Below are positions 5,742 to 11,982 of a stretch of DNA of 11,982 bases, piece by piece (positions within the stretch are counted from its first letter, which is position 1; each line of letters opens with the position of its first letter). The translations under genes were made by a program, and so were the position numbers. The stretch comes from Burkholderiaceae bacterium (GTDB lineage: Bacteria > Pseudomonadota > Gammaproteobacteria > Burkholderiales > Burkholderiaceae_C): positions 1 through 11,982 of the forward strand of contig JAISNB010000111.1 in NCBI GenBank assembly GCA_031276435.1, written 5' to 3'. Below the pieces are notes generated by a model that made no database searches, was not told the origin of the DNA, and was given only the letters and a program-made list of their open reading frames with translations.

Positions 5742-8417
5742 TCAGGCTCCCACGCTGCGGCGGGCGTCGCCCGTGTGGCGAAAGTGGCGCAGGCCGATTT
5801 CGTCGGACAGCGCGGCGCTTTCGTCCAGGCAGTGCGCGAGCAGTGCTTGCAGGCGGTAAAAGTCGCCCGTGGTACTGTCGATCGCGCAGAGGGTTTGCAG
5901 CGTTTGCCGCGCCGGGTTTTGCAGGCGCCGGGAGAGGTCGGGCAGGTTGGCCGATTCGCGGCTGTGCAGTTGCGCCAGCCGCTCGTTGAGTGTTTGCGCC
6001 ACCGATCCGAGCGAGCGCGGGTTTTCCAGGTTGAGTACCACGTGTTCGATGAGCGCGGCAATGTCGCGGCTGCGCTGGTAGCGGGCGTGGTAGGAGATGC
6101 TGGCGTCGAACAGGTTGAGCACCACGCCAAAGCCCGCGGCGTCGTGGACGGCGTTGGTGTAGAAGCCGCGCGAGAGGGCGTTGGCCAGAAAGCCCAGGCG
6201 TTCGATTTTGCGGCCCGCGCTCATGAGGCGCCAGCCGTCGTCGCGCCACATGCGGTCGTATTGCGCGCCGGTGATGGCGGCCAGGTTTTTGCTCAACTGT
6301 TCCAGCGCGCGCACGGCATCGGCACTGGCGGCAGCGCCTGTGTCCGCGTGGCGGGCCAGGGGCGCGGCGGCGGCCAGGAAGTGGTCTTCGGCGGCTTTGA
6401 TGAAGTTCCAGTGCTCGGGCGAGAGGCGCTCGCGCAGGGCGCTGCCCGCGTGGCGCAGCGCGCGCAGGTTAAAGCCCACGCTGGGCGCGGTGGCGGCGGC
6501 GCCGTCGTCCAGGCGGCACAGGTTGGCAATGAGCAGGCGCTCGAATTGGCCGCGCTGCGGCGTGGCGGTGCCCGGGGCGGCCAGGCCGGTGGATTCGGCC
6601 ATCTGGCCAAGCCAGGTCAGCATGGCCCAGGACGGTTCTTCTTCGCCGTGCAAGGCTTGCAGCGTGATGCGCGCCAGTTGCGCGGCGTTTTCGGCGCGCT
6701 CGCAGTAGCGGCCAAGCCAGAACAGGTTTTCGGCGGCCCGGCTGGTGACCAGGCGCGTGCGTTGCGGGGCGATGGGCGCGGCGGTATGGGCGGCATGGGC
6801 GCTCAGCAGCGGCGCGAGCGCGCTGTGTTCGGTGGCGGTGGCGTCGCTGGCGCTTTCTTCGCCCAATACCCAGCAGTCGGCGCTGGAGCCGCCTTGCTGC
6901 ATGCTGGCCAGGCCTGCTTCGGCGCCAGCCAGGCGCGTCATGCCGCCGGGCAGCACTTGCCAGGCGTCAACGCCGTTGGAGAGCGCGAATACCCGCAATA
7001 TGGCGGCGCGCGGCGCAATGGCGGGCGGCGTGGCCTGCGCGTTCCAGGTGGGCAGGTGCGAGGCGGGCAAAAAGGCCTGCACCGTGTGTTCGTCGGGGTT
7101 GCGCCGGATGCGCTCGGCCCAGTCGGCCAGTTGCGCCGCGTCAAGGTAGGGGCCGACGCCAGCGTTGAAGGTGCCGCGCGAGAGCGACCAGGGGTAGGTC
7201 GGTTTGATGACGCACTGGCCCAGGCGGGGCAGCGCGTCGGCCATGGCCGCTGGCTCGCCGCACCACCAGGTGTGCAGCGCGGGCAGCAGCAGCTCTTCGC
7301 CCAGCAGGGCTTGCGCCACGGCGGGCAGAAAGCCCAGCAGCGCGCTGGATTCCAGAAAGCCCGCGCCGGGCTGGTTGGCGACCAGCACGTGGCCCGCGCG
7401 AATGGCTTGCAGCAGGCCGGGCACGCCAAGGCGCGAGTCGGCGCGCATTTCCAGCGGGTCGACAAACGAGTCGTCCACCCGCTTGATGAGGGCGTGCACG
7501 CGGTGCAGCCCGTGCAGGGTTTTCAGATAGAGCTTTTCGCCGCGCACGGTGAGGTCGCTGCCTTCTACCAGTGTGACGCCCAGGTAGCGCGCGAGGTAGG
7601 CGTGCTCGAAATAGGTTTCGTTGCGCGGGCCAGGCGTGAGCAGCGCGATGTGCGCATCGCCGTCGTCGCACGGGGCCATGGCCTTGAGGCTGTCGATGAG
7701 GGCGCGGTAGGCATCGCCCAGTCGGCGCACGCGCATGCGCTCGAAGGCGCCGGGAAATTGGGCCGGGACGGCTTGCCGGTTGCCCAGCAGGTAGCCCAGG
7801 CCCGAGGGCGCTTGCGTGCGCTGCGAGACGACCCACCAGTTGCCCGTGGCGTCGCGCGCGAGGTCGAAGGCGACGATGTGCAGGTGGGTGCCGCCGGGCG
7901 GGCAAACGCCATGCATGGGGTGCAGGTAGTCGGGATGGCCTTGCACCAGGGCGGGCGCGATCAGGCCCTGCCTGAGCAGGCGCTGCGGGCCGTAGATGTC
8001 CAGCAAGACGGCGTTGAGCAGGCGCACGCGTTGCAGGATGCCGCGCTCGATGTACCGCCAGTCTTGCGCGTCGATGAGCAGCGGAAACAGATCGACCGGC
8101 CAGGGGCGCGGCGGTGGCTGTTGCGCGTCGTCGGCGTGGACGTTGTAGGTCACGCCGCTGTCGTGGATGTGTCGCCTCAGGCGGGCCTGCCGCTCGCCCA
8201 GTGTGCGCAGCGCCTGCGCGTCGAGGCTGGAGAAAAAGCGCGCCCAGTGCGGCGCCAGTTGCGCGCCACTGCCCTGGACATGCCCGAGCGCCTCAGCGGC
8301 TGGCGGCCATGCGTGGCCGAAGAGTTCGTCAAAATGCCCCGCGGGCGCGTGCGCAAGCTGCGCGGCCAGATCGGGCGCAGCAGTGGGGGCCGTGCCTTGC
8401 ACCACCAAGCGGTTCAT
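5742..8417 (-). CDS. Circularly permuted ATP-grasp / alpha-E fusion protein
   Basis: This encodes 891 residues in two parts. Residues about 25-520 are a circularly permuted ATP-grasp (CP_ATPgrasp_2, formerly DUF404/DUF407). Landmarks are HFDELF (28-33), a DLFPLLI segment (109-115), SDLTVRGEKLYLKT (287-300), RVDDSFVDPLE (313-323), LGVPGLLQAIRAG (330-342), LLGEELLLPALHTWWCG (371-387) and CVIKPTYPW with Lys405. Residues about 555-880 are an alpha-E domain (DUF403), beginning SRAAENLFWLGRYCERAEN. In many genomes these are separate adjacent genes; here they are fused. ATP-grasp enzymes join a carboxylate to an amine using ATP. Published genomic analysis of amidoligases predicts that this group makes a peptide or modifies a protein, but no substrate is known. 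I use the ATG at 8417. One at 8474 is in frame, but the extra residues are Arg-rich and unlike the family. It is the first gene of the minus-strand operon. Confidence 0.92.
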   Translation of the reverse strand: MNRLVVQGTAPTAAPDLAAQLAHAPAGHFDELFGHAWPPAAEALGHVQGSGAQLAPHWARFFSSLDAQALRTLGERQARLRRHIHDSGVTYNVHADDAQQPPPRPWPVDLFPLLIDAQDWRYIERGILQRVRLLNAVLLDIYGPQRLLRQGLIAPALVQGHPDYLHPMHGVCPPGGTHLHIVAFDLARDATGNWWVVSQRTQAPSGLGYLLGNRQAVPAQFPGAFERMRVRRLGDAYRALIDSLKAMAPCDDGDAHIALLTPGPRNETYFEHAYLARYLGVTLVEGSDLTVRGEKLYLKTLHGLHRVHALIKRVDDSFVDPLEMRADSRLGVPGLLQAIRAGHVLVANQPGAGFLESSALLGFLPAVAQALLGEELLLPALHTWWCGEPAAMADALPRLGQCVIKPTYPWSLSRGTFNAGVGPYLDAAQLADWAERIRRNPDEHTVQAFLPASHLPTWNAQATPPAIAPRAAILRVFALSNGVDAWQVLPGGMTRLAGAEAGLASMQQGGSSADCWVLGEESASDATATEHSALAPLLSAHAAHTAAPIAPQRTRLVTSRAAENLFWLGRYCERAENAAQLARITLQALHGEEEPSWAMLTWLGQMAESTGLAAPGTATPQRGQFERLLIANLCRLDDGAAATAPSVGFNLRALRHAGSALRERLSPEHWNFIKAAEDHFLAAAAPLARHADTGAAASADAVRALEQLSKNLAAITGAQYDRMWRDDGWRLMSAGRKIERLGFLANALSRGFYTNAVHDAAGFGVVLNLFDASISYHARYQRSRDIAALIEHVVLNLENPRSLGSVAQTLNERLAQLHSRESANLPDLSRRLQNPARQTLQTLCAIDSTTGDFYRLQALLAHCLDESAALSDEIGLRHFRHTGDARRSVGA

Positions 8418-8596
8418 GCGCGCATTGTGCCGCAAGCATGCGCGCACGCGCCGCCCTCGCGACTGGGCGTTCATGAAGTTGAACCCGGCACAACCCGATT
8501 CGCCCAAACGGCGCGTGCACCACCACCACCAGAAGCAGCGTAAGCGGCAGGCCAGGTGCAAATTTGGGCAGGGCGCAAAGCACCTGCTCTTTAGTT
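8418..8596. other. Intergenic region between divergent operons
   Basis: This gap separates the minus-strand amidoligase operon from the plus-strand toxin-antitoxin pair and must hold promoters for at least the former. Reading the minus strand, CACAAT (8429-8424) sits 6 bp upstream of the ATG at 8417, in the -10 position for a transcript starting at the ATG. No convincing -35 box goes with it. A short CAC trinucleotide run lies near 8518-8529. I see no gene. Confidence 0.35.
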
Positions 8597-8612
8597 CGTT
8601 ATAACGTACAAT
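8597..8612 (+). promoter_or_regulatory. Candidate operator palindrome and -10 box of the toxin-antitoxin operon
   Basis: CGTTATAACG at 8597-8606 is a perfect 10-bp palindrome. It directly abuts TACAAT (8607-8612), a close match to a sigma-70 -10 box. A palindrome overlapping the promoter core is typical of toxin-antitoxin operons repressed by their own HTH antitoxin. I see no good -35 hexamer at the usual spacing. The -10 box ends 6 bp before the toxin ATG, which would put the transcription start at the A of the start codon. Confidence 0.5.
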
Positions 8613-8618
8613 GCGCGG

Positions 8619-8960
8619 ATGTTCGAGATCAAGCGCTACGTCACGGATGACGGCCACGACGTGTTTACGCAGTGGCTGGTGAAGTTGAAAGACAGCAAGG
8701 CACGAATTGCCATCGACCGGCGCATCGTGCGTGTGGAACTTGGCAACTTCGGTGATCACAAGCTTTGCCGTGATGGTGTTTGGGAGCTGCGCATCGATGT
8801 TGGGCCAGGCTACCGCGTGTACTACGCGCAGGCTGGAAAGGTTCTGGTGCTGCTGCTGTGCGGCGGCACCAAGCGCACGCAAAGCGCCGACATCGATGCC
8901 GCCGTGGGTTACTGGAAAGCCTGGCAGCGCAACAACCTGGGACAGGAGCAAAAGAAATGA
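8619..8960 (+). CDS. HigB/RelE-superfamily toxin (addiction module killer protein)
   Basis: This encodes 113 residues, the normal size for this toxin group (phage Gp49-like / RelE-ParE superfamily). Characteristic blocks are DVFTQWLVKLKD near the N-terminus, then DGVWELRIDVGPGYRVYYA (52-70), the hydrophobic strand VLVLLLCGGTK (75-85) and SADIDAAVGYW (89-99). Characterised relatives cut mRNA, often on the ribosome, and so halt translation when the antitoxin is lost. The candidate basic and aromatic active-site residues (Arg58, Arg66, Tyr68, Tyr69, Lys85) are present, so the protein looks intact. The toxin gene comes first and overlaps the antitoxin gene by 4 nt, the usual order for HigBA-type modules. 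No Shine-Dalgarno precedes the ATG. Confidence 0.9.
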   Translation: MFEIKRYVTDDGHDVFTQWLVKLKDSKARIAIDRRIVRVELGNFGDHKLCRDGVWELRIDVGPGYRVYYAQAGKVLVLLLCGGTKRTQSADIDAAVGYWKAWQRNNLGQEQKK

Positions 8961-9304
8961 ACGATCGACCCAATGATGAAGCCATGGCGGAAGTTTTCCG
9001 CAACGATCAGGCTTACGCTGTGGAACTGCTCAACAGCATTCTTGAAGACGGCGATCAGGGCGAGTTGCTGATTGCTTTGCGTCAAATGAGCAAAGCATTT
9101 GGCGGCATGGGCAAGATTGCCGAGCAGACGCAAAACAGCCGTCCGCACCTTTATACGGTGCTCTCCGAGCGGGGCAATCCTGAACTTCGCAACTTCACGG
9201 CCATTCTTGCGGCGATGGGCCTTCGGTTGACCGTTCAGCCGATCGGGAAATCCGCGCCGCGCCGTCGTCCATCTGCGCGTGGGCGGACCAGCGCGGTGGC
9301 TTGA
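8957..9304 (+). CDS. HigA-like HTH antitoxin (addiction module antidote protein)
   Basis: This encodes 115 residues. The N-terminal half (DQAYAVELLNSILEDGDQGELLIALRQMSKA) is the helical lead-in typical of this antidote family. The helix-turn-helix spans about residues 50-70 (GGMGKIAEQTQ, then RPHLYTVLS), followed by GNPELRNFTAILAAMGLRL. It should bind the toxin and repress the operon at the upstream palindrome. Translation is well supported: AGGAG at 8944-8948 lies 8 nt before the ATG, and the start overlaps the toxin stop. Related antidotes usually end soon after the GLRL segment. This one carries about 20 extra residues with an Arg-rich run (PRRRPSARGR). The tail may be read-through into flanking DNA after insertion, or it may aid DNA binding. 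Confidence 0.9.
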   Translation: MNDRPNDEAMAEVFRNDQAYAVELLNSILEDGDQGELLIALRQMSKAFGGMGKIAEQTQNSRPHLYTVLSERGNPELRNFTAILAAMGLRLTVQPIGKSAPRRRPSARGRTSAVA

Positions 9305-9360
9305 CCACGCATGGCGCGGCGTTGCGGGAAAAAGCGCGCCAGCATGCCGGGCGTGAAAAC

Positions 9361-9381
9361 CGCGAGCGGCTGCCGCTCGCG
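9361..9381. terminator. Strong GC hairpin after the toxin-antitoxin operon
   Basis: CGCGAGCGG (9361-9369) and CCGCTCGCG (9373-9381) form a perfect 9-bp stem with a CTG loop, 56 bp after the antitoxin stop. There is no T-tract on either side, so it is not a standard Rho-independent terminator. It could be a 3'-end stabiliser, a pausing site, a REP-like element or a protein-binding site. Assignment as terminator is tentative. Confidence 0.35.
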
Positions 9382-9473
9382 CCAGCGCCCCAAACCTTGG
9401 TGTGGCTTTCCTTGTGGCTGGAACCTGTCCGGGCGGTATCGAATGGTTTTTTGCGATCGGGCTTGTCCCTGAA

Positions 9474-11982
9474 ATGAACCAGAACACCGCCGCTGTCGCT
9501 GCCACCACCAACGCTTTGCCCGCCGCGCCGCCCGCCGATGCGCCGCGCTGGCGCGGGCGTGCCCTGGTGGCAGTGTTGCTTGGTGTGATTGCGGGCAATG
9601 CCGCGCAGGTGATGCAGCCCGCGCTTTGGTCCGGCGCTTTTTACTGGCTGCTGCTGGGTTTGGGCGTGGCGGGCGCTTGGCTGGCCGTGGCCTCGGCGCG
9701 CAAGCTGGCGGCCCGGTGGCCCGGTGGCTGGGCGGCTGCCGGGTTGTGGCTGCTGGCCGCTGCGGCGCTGGCGTTTGCTGGCGCTGGGTTGCGCGCGGCG
9801 GCGTATCTGCAAGAGGCGCTGGATCCGGCGCTCGAAGGCGTGAATCTGGAACTGACGGGCGTGGTCATGTCCATGCCGCAGGTGGGCGAGGCGGGCCAGC
9901 ATTTTCGCTTTGCCGCGGAACGCGCCGAGCACGCGGGCGCGCCGGTGCGCGTGCCCGCGCGGTTGCTGCTGACGTGGTACACACCGCGCGCGGGCCAGGC
10001 ATCTGGCGGCAGCGACGGCAGCGCGGCGGCGCCCGCGCCGCTGCGGGCCGGGGATCGCTGGCGCATCACGGTGCGCCTGAAAGCGCCGCACGGCAACCTC
10101 AACCCGCACGGTTTTGACTACGAGCTTTGGCTGTGGGAGCAAGGCATCGGCGCGACGGGCTACGTGCGCACGGGCAAGGGGGAGGCGCCGCCCGAGCGCC
10201 TGCACGCCAGCGGCCAGGCGCGCATCGAGCAATGGCGGCAAACCGTGCGCGAGCGTTTGTTCGATGGCGTGCGGGCCTCGCCATGGGCGCCGCAACAGGC
10301 CGGACGCATCGCGGGCATTCTGGCCGCGCTGGCGGTGGGCGATCAGCGCGCCATCGAGCGCGCCGACTGGAACACCTTCCGCGTGACGGGCGTGGCGCAT
10401 TTGATGGCCATCTCCGGGTTGCACATCACCTTGTTTTCCTGGCTGGCGGTTGGCGCGCTTGGCAGCCTGTGGCGGCGCAGTGCGGCCTGGGGCTGGCGTT
10501 GGTGCCTGCGCACTCCCGCGCCCGTGGCCGCGCGTTTGGGCGGCCTGCTGCTGGCCTGGGCCTATGCCGTATTCAGCGGCTGGGGCGTACCGGCGCAGCG
10601 CACGACGCTGATGCTGGCCGTATTCAACGCACTGGCCTTGAGCGGATTGCGCTGGCCTGGCTGGCTCAACTGGCTGGCGGTCTGTGCGGTGGTGTTGCTG
10701 GCCGATCCCTGGGCACTGACGCAGGCGGGCTTTTGGCTCAGCTTCGTGGCGGTGGGGATTTTGTTCGCGGCCAACCCCTTGGATGCGCGCGCCGTCGCTG
10801 GTGGCGGCGCAAAGGCGCGCCTGGCGCGTTTTCTGCGCGAGCAGGCCACCGTAACACTGGCGCTGGCCCCGTTGACGCTGCTGCTGTTCGGGCAAGTGTC
10901 GCTGGTCAGCCTGCTGGCCAACTGCGTGGCCATTCCGTGGATCACGCTGGTGGTCACGCCGCTGGCGCTGGCGGGCGCGTTGCTGCCAGGGCTGTGGCTG
11001 CTGGCGGCCTGGATTTTGACGCCGCTGCTGGCGTGGCTGGACTGGCTGGCCGCGTGGCCTTGGGCCAGCGTGCAATTGCCCGCGGCACCATTGGTTTTGG
11101 CCGTCGCAGCCGTGGCGGGCGCTCTGGTGCTGGTGCAACGCTGGCCCTGGGCGCTGCGTCTGGCTGGCCTGCCGTTGATGCTGCCAGCGCTGCTGTGGCA
11201 GGCACCCCGTCCGGCACATGGGCAATTCGATCTGCTGGCCGCTGATGTGGGGCAAGGCAGCGCGGTACTGGTGCGCACCGCCGGACACAGCCTGCTGTTT
11301 GACGCCGGGCCGCGCTTTGGCACGCAAAGCGACGCGGGCCAGCGCGTGCTGACGCCCCTGCTTGGCGCGTTGGGTGAACGGCCCGACCGCGTGGTGCTGA
11401 GCCACCGCGACAGTGACCACGCGGGCGGCGCGGCGGCTGTACTGGCGCAATCGCCCCGGACTTTGCTGATGGCCTCGTTCCAGCCCGATGCCATACCCGC
11501 GCTGGGCCACGTGACGCGCTGCGTGGCCGGGCAAAACTGGGATTGGGACGGCGTGCGCTTTACCATGCTGCACCCAAGCGAGCCGTTTGACGAGCGGCCT
11601 TCCAGAACCAACGCGCAAAGCTGCGTGCTGCACGTGCGCGGTGCGGGTGGCGGCGACGGCGCGGCGGCCTTGCTCACCGGCGACATCGAGGCAGTGCAAG
11701 AGCGCGCGCTGGCCGCCCAATACCCGGGCGCGCTGCGCGCCGACGTGCTGATGGCACCGCACCACGGTAGCAAAACCTCGTCGTCCGATGCGCTGCTGCA
11801 AGCCGTGCGCCCGCACTGGGTGCTGGTACAGGCCGGTTACCGCAACCGCTTCGGGCACCCGGCGCCGCAAGTGCTGGCGCGCTACGCGCTCCATCAAATT
11901 CAGGTGGCCGACTCGCCCCACTGCGGTGCCATGCACTGGCACAGTGCCAGAGCCGATCAGGTGCAGTGCGAAAGACAAACAC
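9474..11982 (+). CDS. comEC: ComEC/Rec2 DNA internalisation protein, 3' end outside the window
   Basis: The frame is open from the ATG at 9474 to the last base, giving 836 complete codons, and only the extreme C-terminus is missing. ComEC forms the inner-membrane channel that imports single-stranded DNA during natural transformation. Residues about 25-235 hold early membrane helices and the DUF4131 region with an OB-like exported part (ELTGVVMSMPQ, then LRAGDRWRITVRLK). The Competence domain follows, with the signature GVAHLMAISGLH at 306-317 and many helices. The last part is a metallo-beta-lactamase-like domain: DAG (Asp610), HRDSDH (644-649), GDIE (Asp737), PHHGSKTSSS (His763) and NRFGHP. 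The metal-binding motif is intact, unlike some ComEC forms. The frame is open upstream to 9357 and no Shine-Dalgarno precedes the ATG, so a GTG start at 9402 or 9414 is possible. Confidence 0.93.
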   Translation, partial: MNQNTAAVAATTNALPAAPPADAPRWRGRALVAVLLGVIAGNAAQVMQPALWSGAFYWLLLGLGVAGAWLAVASARKLAARWPGGWAAAGLWLLAAAALAFAGAGLRAAAYLQEALDPALEGVNLELTGVVMSMPQVGEAGQHFRFAAERAEHAGAPVRVPARLLLTWYTPRAGQASGGSDGSAAAPAPLRAGDRWRITVRLKAPHGNLNPHGFDYELWLWEQGIGATGYVRTGKGEAPPERLHASGQARIEQWRQTVRERLFDGVRASPWAPQQAGRIAGILAALAVGDQRAIERADWNTFRVTGVAHLMAISGLHITLFSWLAVGALGSLWRRSAAWGWRWCLRTPAPVAARLGGLLLAWAYAVFSGWGVPAQRTTLMLAVFNALALSGLRWPGWLNWLAVCAVVLLADPWALTQAGFWLSFVAVGILFAANPLDARAVAGGGAKARLARFLREQATVTLALAPLTLLLFGQVSLVSLLANCVAIPWITLVVTPLALAGALLPGLWLLAAWILTPLLAWLDWLAAWPWASVQLPAAPLVLAVAAVAGALVLVQRWPWALRLAGLPLMLPALLWQAPRPAHGQFDLLAADVGQGSAVLVRTAGHSLLFDAGPRFGTQSDAGQRVLTPLLGALGERPDRVVLSHRDSDHAGGAAAVLAQSPRTLLMASFQPDAIPALGHVTRCVAGQNWDWDGVRFTMLHPSEPFDERPSRTNAQSCVLHVRGAGGGDGAAALLTGDIEAVQERALAAQYPGALRADVLMAPHHGSKTSSSDALLQAVRPHWVLVQAGYRNRFGHPAPQVLARYALHQIQVADSPHCGAMHWHSARADQVQCERQT

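Noticed and set aside
4766..6130. Longer transglutaminase gene starting at 6130
   Set aside because: The extra residues before 5734 overlap the ATP-grasp/alpha-E gene in another frame and are Ser/Thr/Ala/Arg-rich. Family similarity begins exactly at MRLRVTHDTRYDY.
8518..8529. CAC trinucleotide run, considered as a microsatellite or CRISPR-like feature
   Set aside because: Only about four units, with no spacer-repeat pattern. No CRISPR array, tRNA or rRNA is visible anywhere in the window.
5709..8543. 944-codon open frame on the plus strand, antisense to the ATP-grasp/alpha-E gene
   Set aside because: Its protein is a low-complexity mix of Gly, Ala, Arg, Val and Gln with no family features. 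The opposite strand encodes well-conserved domains over the same span. Long antisense frames are common in GC-rich genes.
8418..8951. Upstream extension of the ATP-grasp/alpha-E frame to 8951 or 8474
   Set aside because: The extension to 8951 runs antisense through the toxin gene, and neither extension resembles the family. The ATG at 8417 leaves a normal N-terminus.
9195..11978. 927-codon open frame on the minus strand, antisense to comEC
   Set aside because: The product is rich in Arg, Gln, His and Ala with no recognisable domain. It crosses the antitoxin gene and the comEC gene, whose plus-strand reading is clear.

Overview
The window looks like part of a GC-rich betaproteobacterial chromosome, probably Burkholderiales and perhaps Comamonadaceae-like. 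I infer this from codon bias and from the protein flavours; nothing here fixes the taxon. Two compositional worlds meet near 4160-4300. The left third (1-4158) is visibly AT-richer, with small or unfamiliar genes and intergenic repeats, as in an accessory region. The right two thirds (4303-11982) are very GC-rich, with recognisable families and tight gene packing.

Left region, plus strand: the 3' end of an unknown gene (1-138), then four small genes for proteins with membrane segments (235-573, 868-1068, 1109-1606, 1603-1968). A fifth (1992-2318) is a diverged paralogue of the first. Next is a cytoplasmic protein made of two tandem copies of a DUF6968-like domain (2345-2998). Intergenic DNA holds a palindromic MITE/REP-like repeat (623-710) and two diverged copies of a roughly 88-bp element (736-822 and 3247-3335), which bracket a 2.5-kb segment. 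The layout (small, duplicated, membrane-anchored or cytoplasmic proteins with no enzyme) resembles immunity-gene arrays next to polymorphic toxins, but no toxin lies in the window. A SIMPL/DUF541 membrane-anchored protein follows on the minus strand (3442-4158), with a probable terminator.

Central region, minus strand: a compact operon reads from 8417 down to 4303. It encodes a circularly permuted ATP-grasp/alpha-E fusion, then a transglutaminase-like cysteine peptidase with a bacterial transglutaminase N-domain, then a long-form RidA-family protein, with gaps of 7 and 4 nt. The first two genes form the known but functionally obscure ATP-grasp/alpha-E/transglutaminase amidoligase system. It is predicted to make and cut a peptide-like product or modification.

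Right region, plus strand: a HigB/RelE-like toxin gene (8619-8960) overlaps its HigA-like antitoxin gene (8957-9304) by ATGA. A palindrome and a -10-like box sit directly upstream, so close that the toxin mRNA may be leaderless. A short gap with a strong hairpin leads to comEC (9474 to window end), the inner-membrane DNA-uptake channel. It is open to the last base and lacks only its C-terminus.
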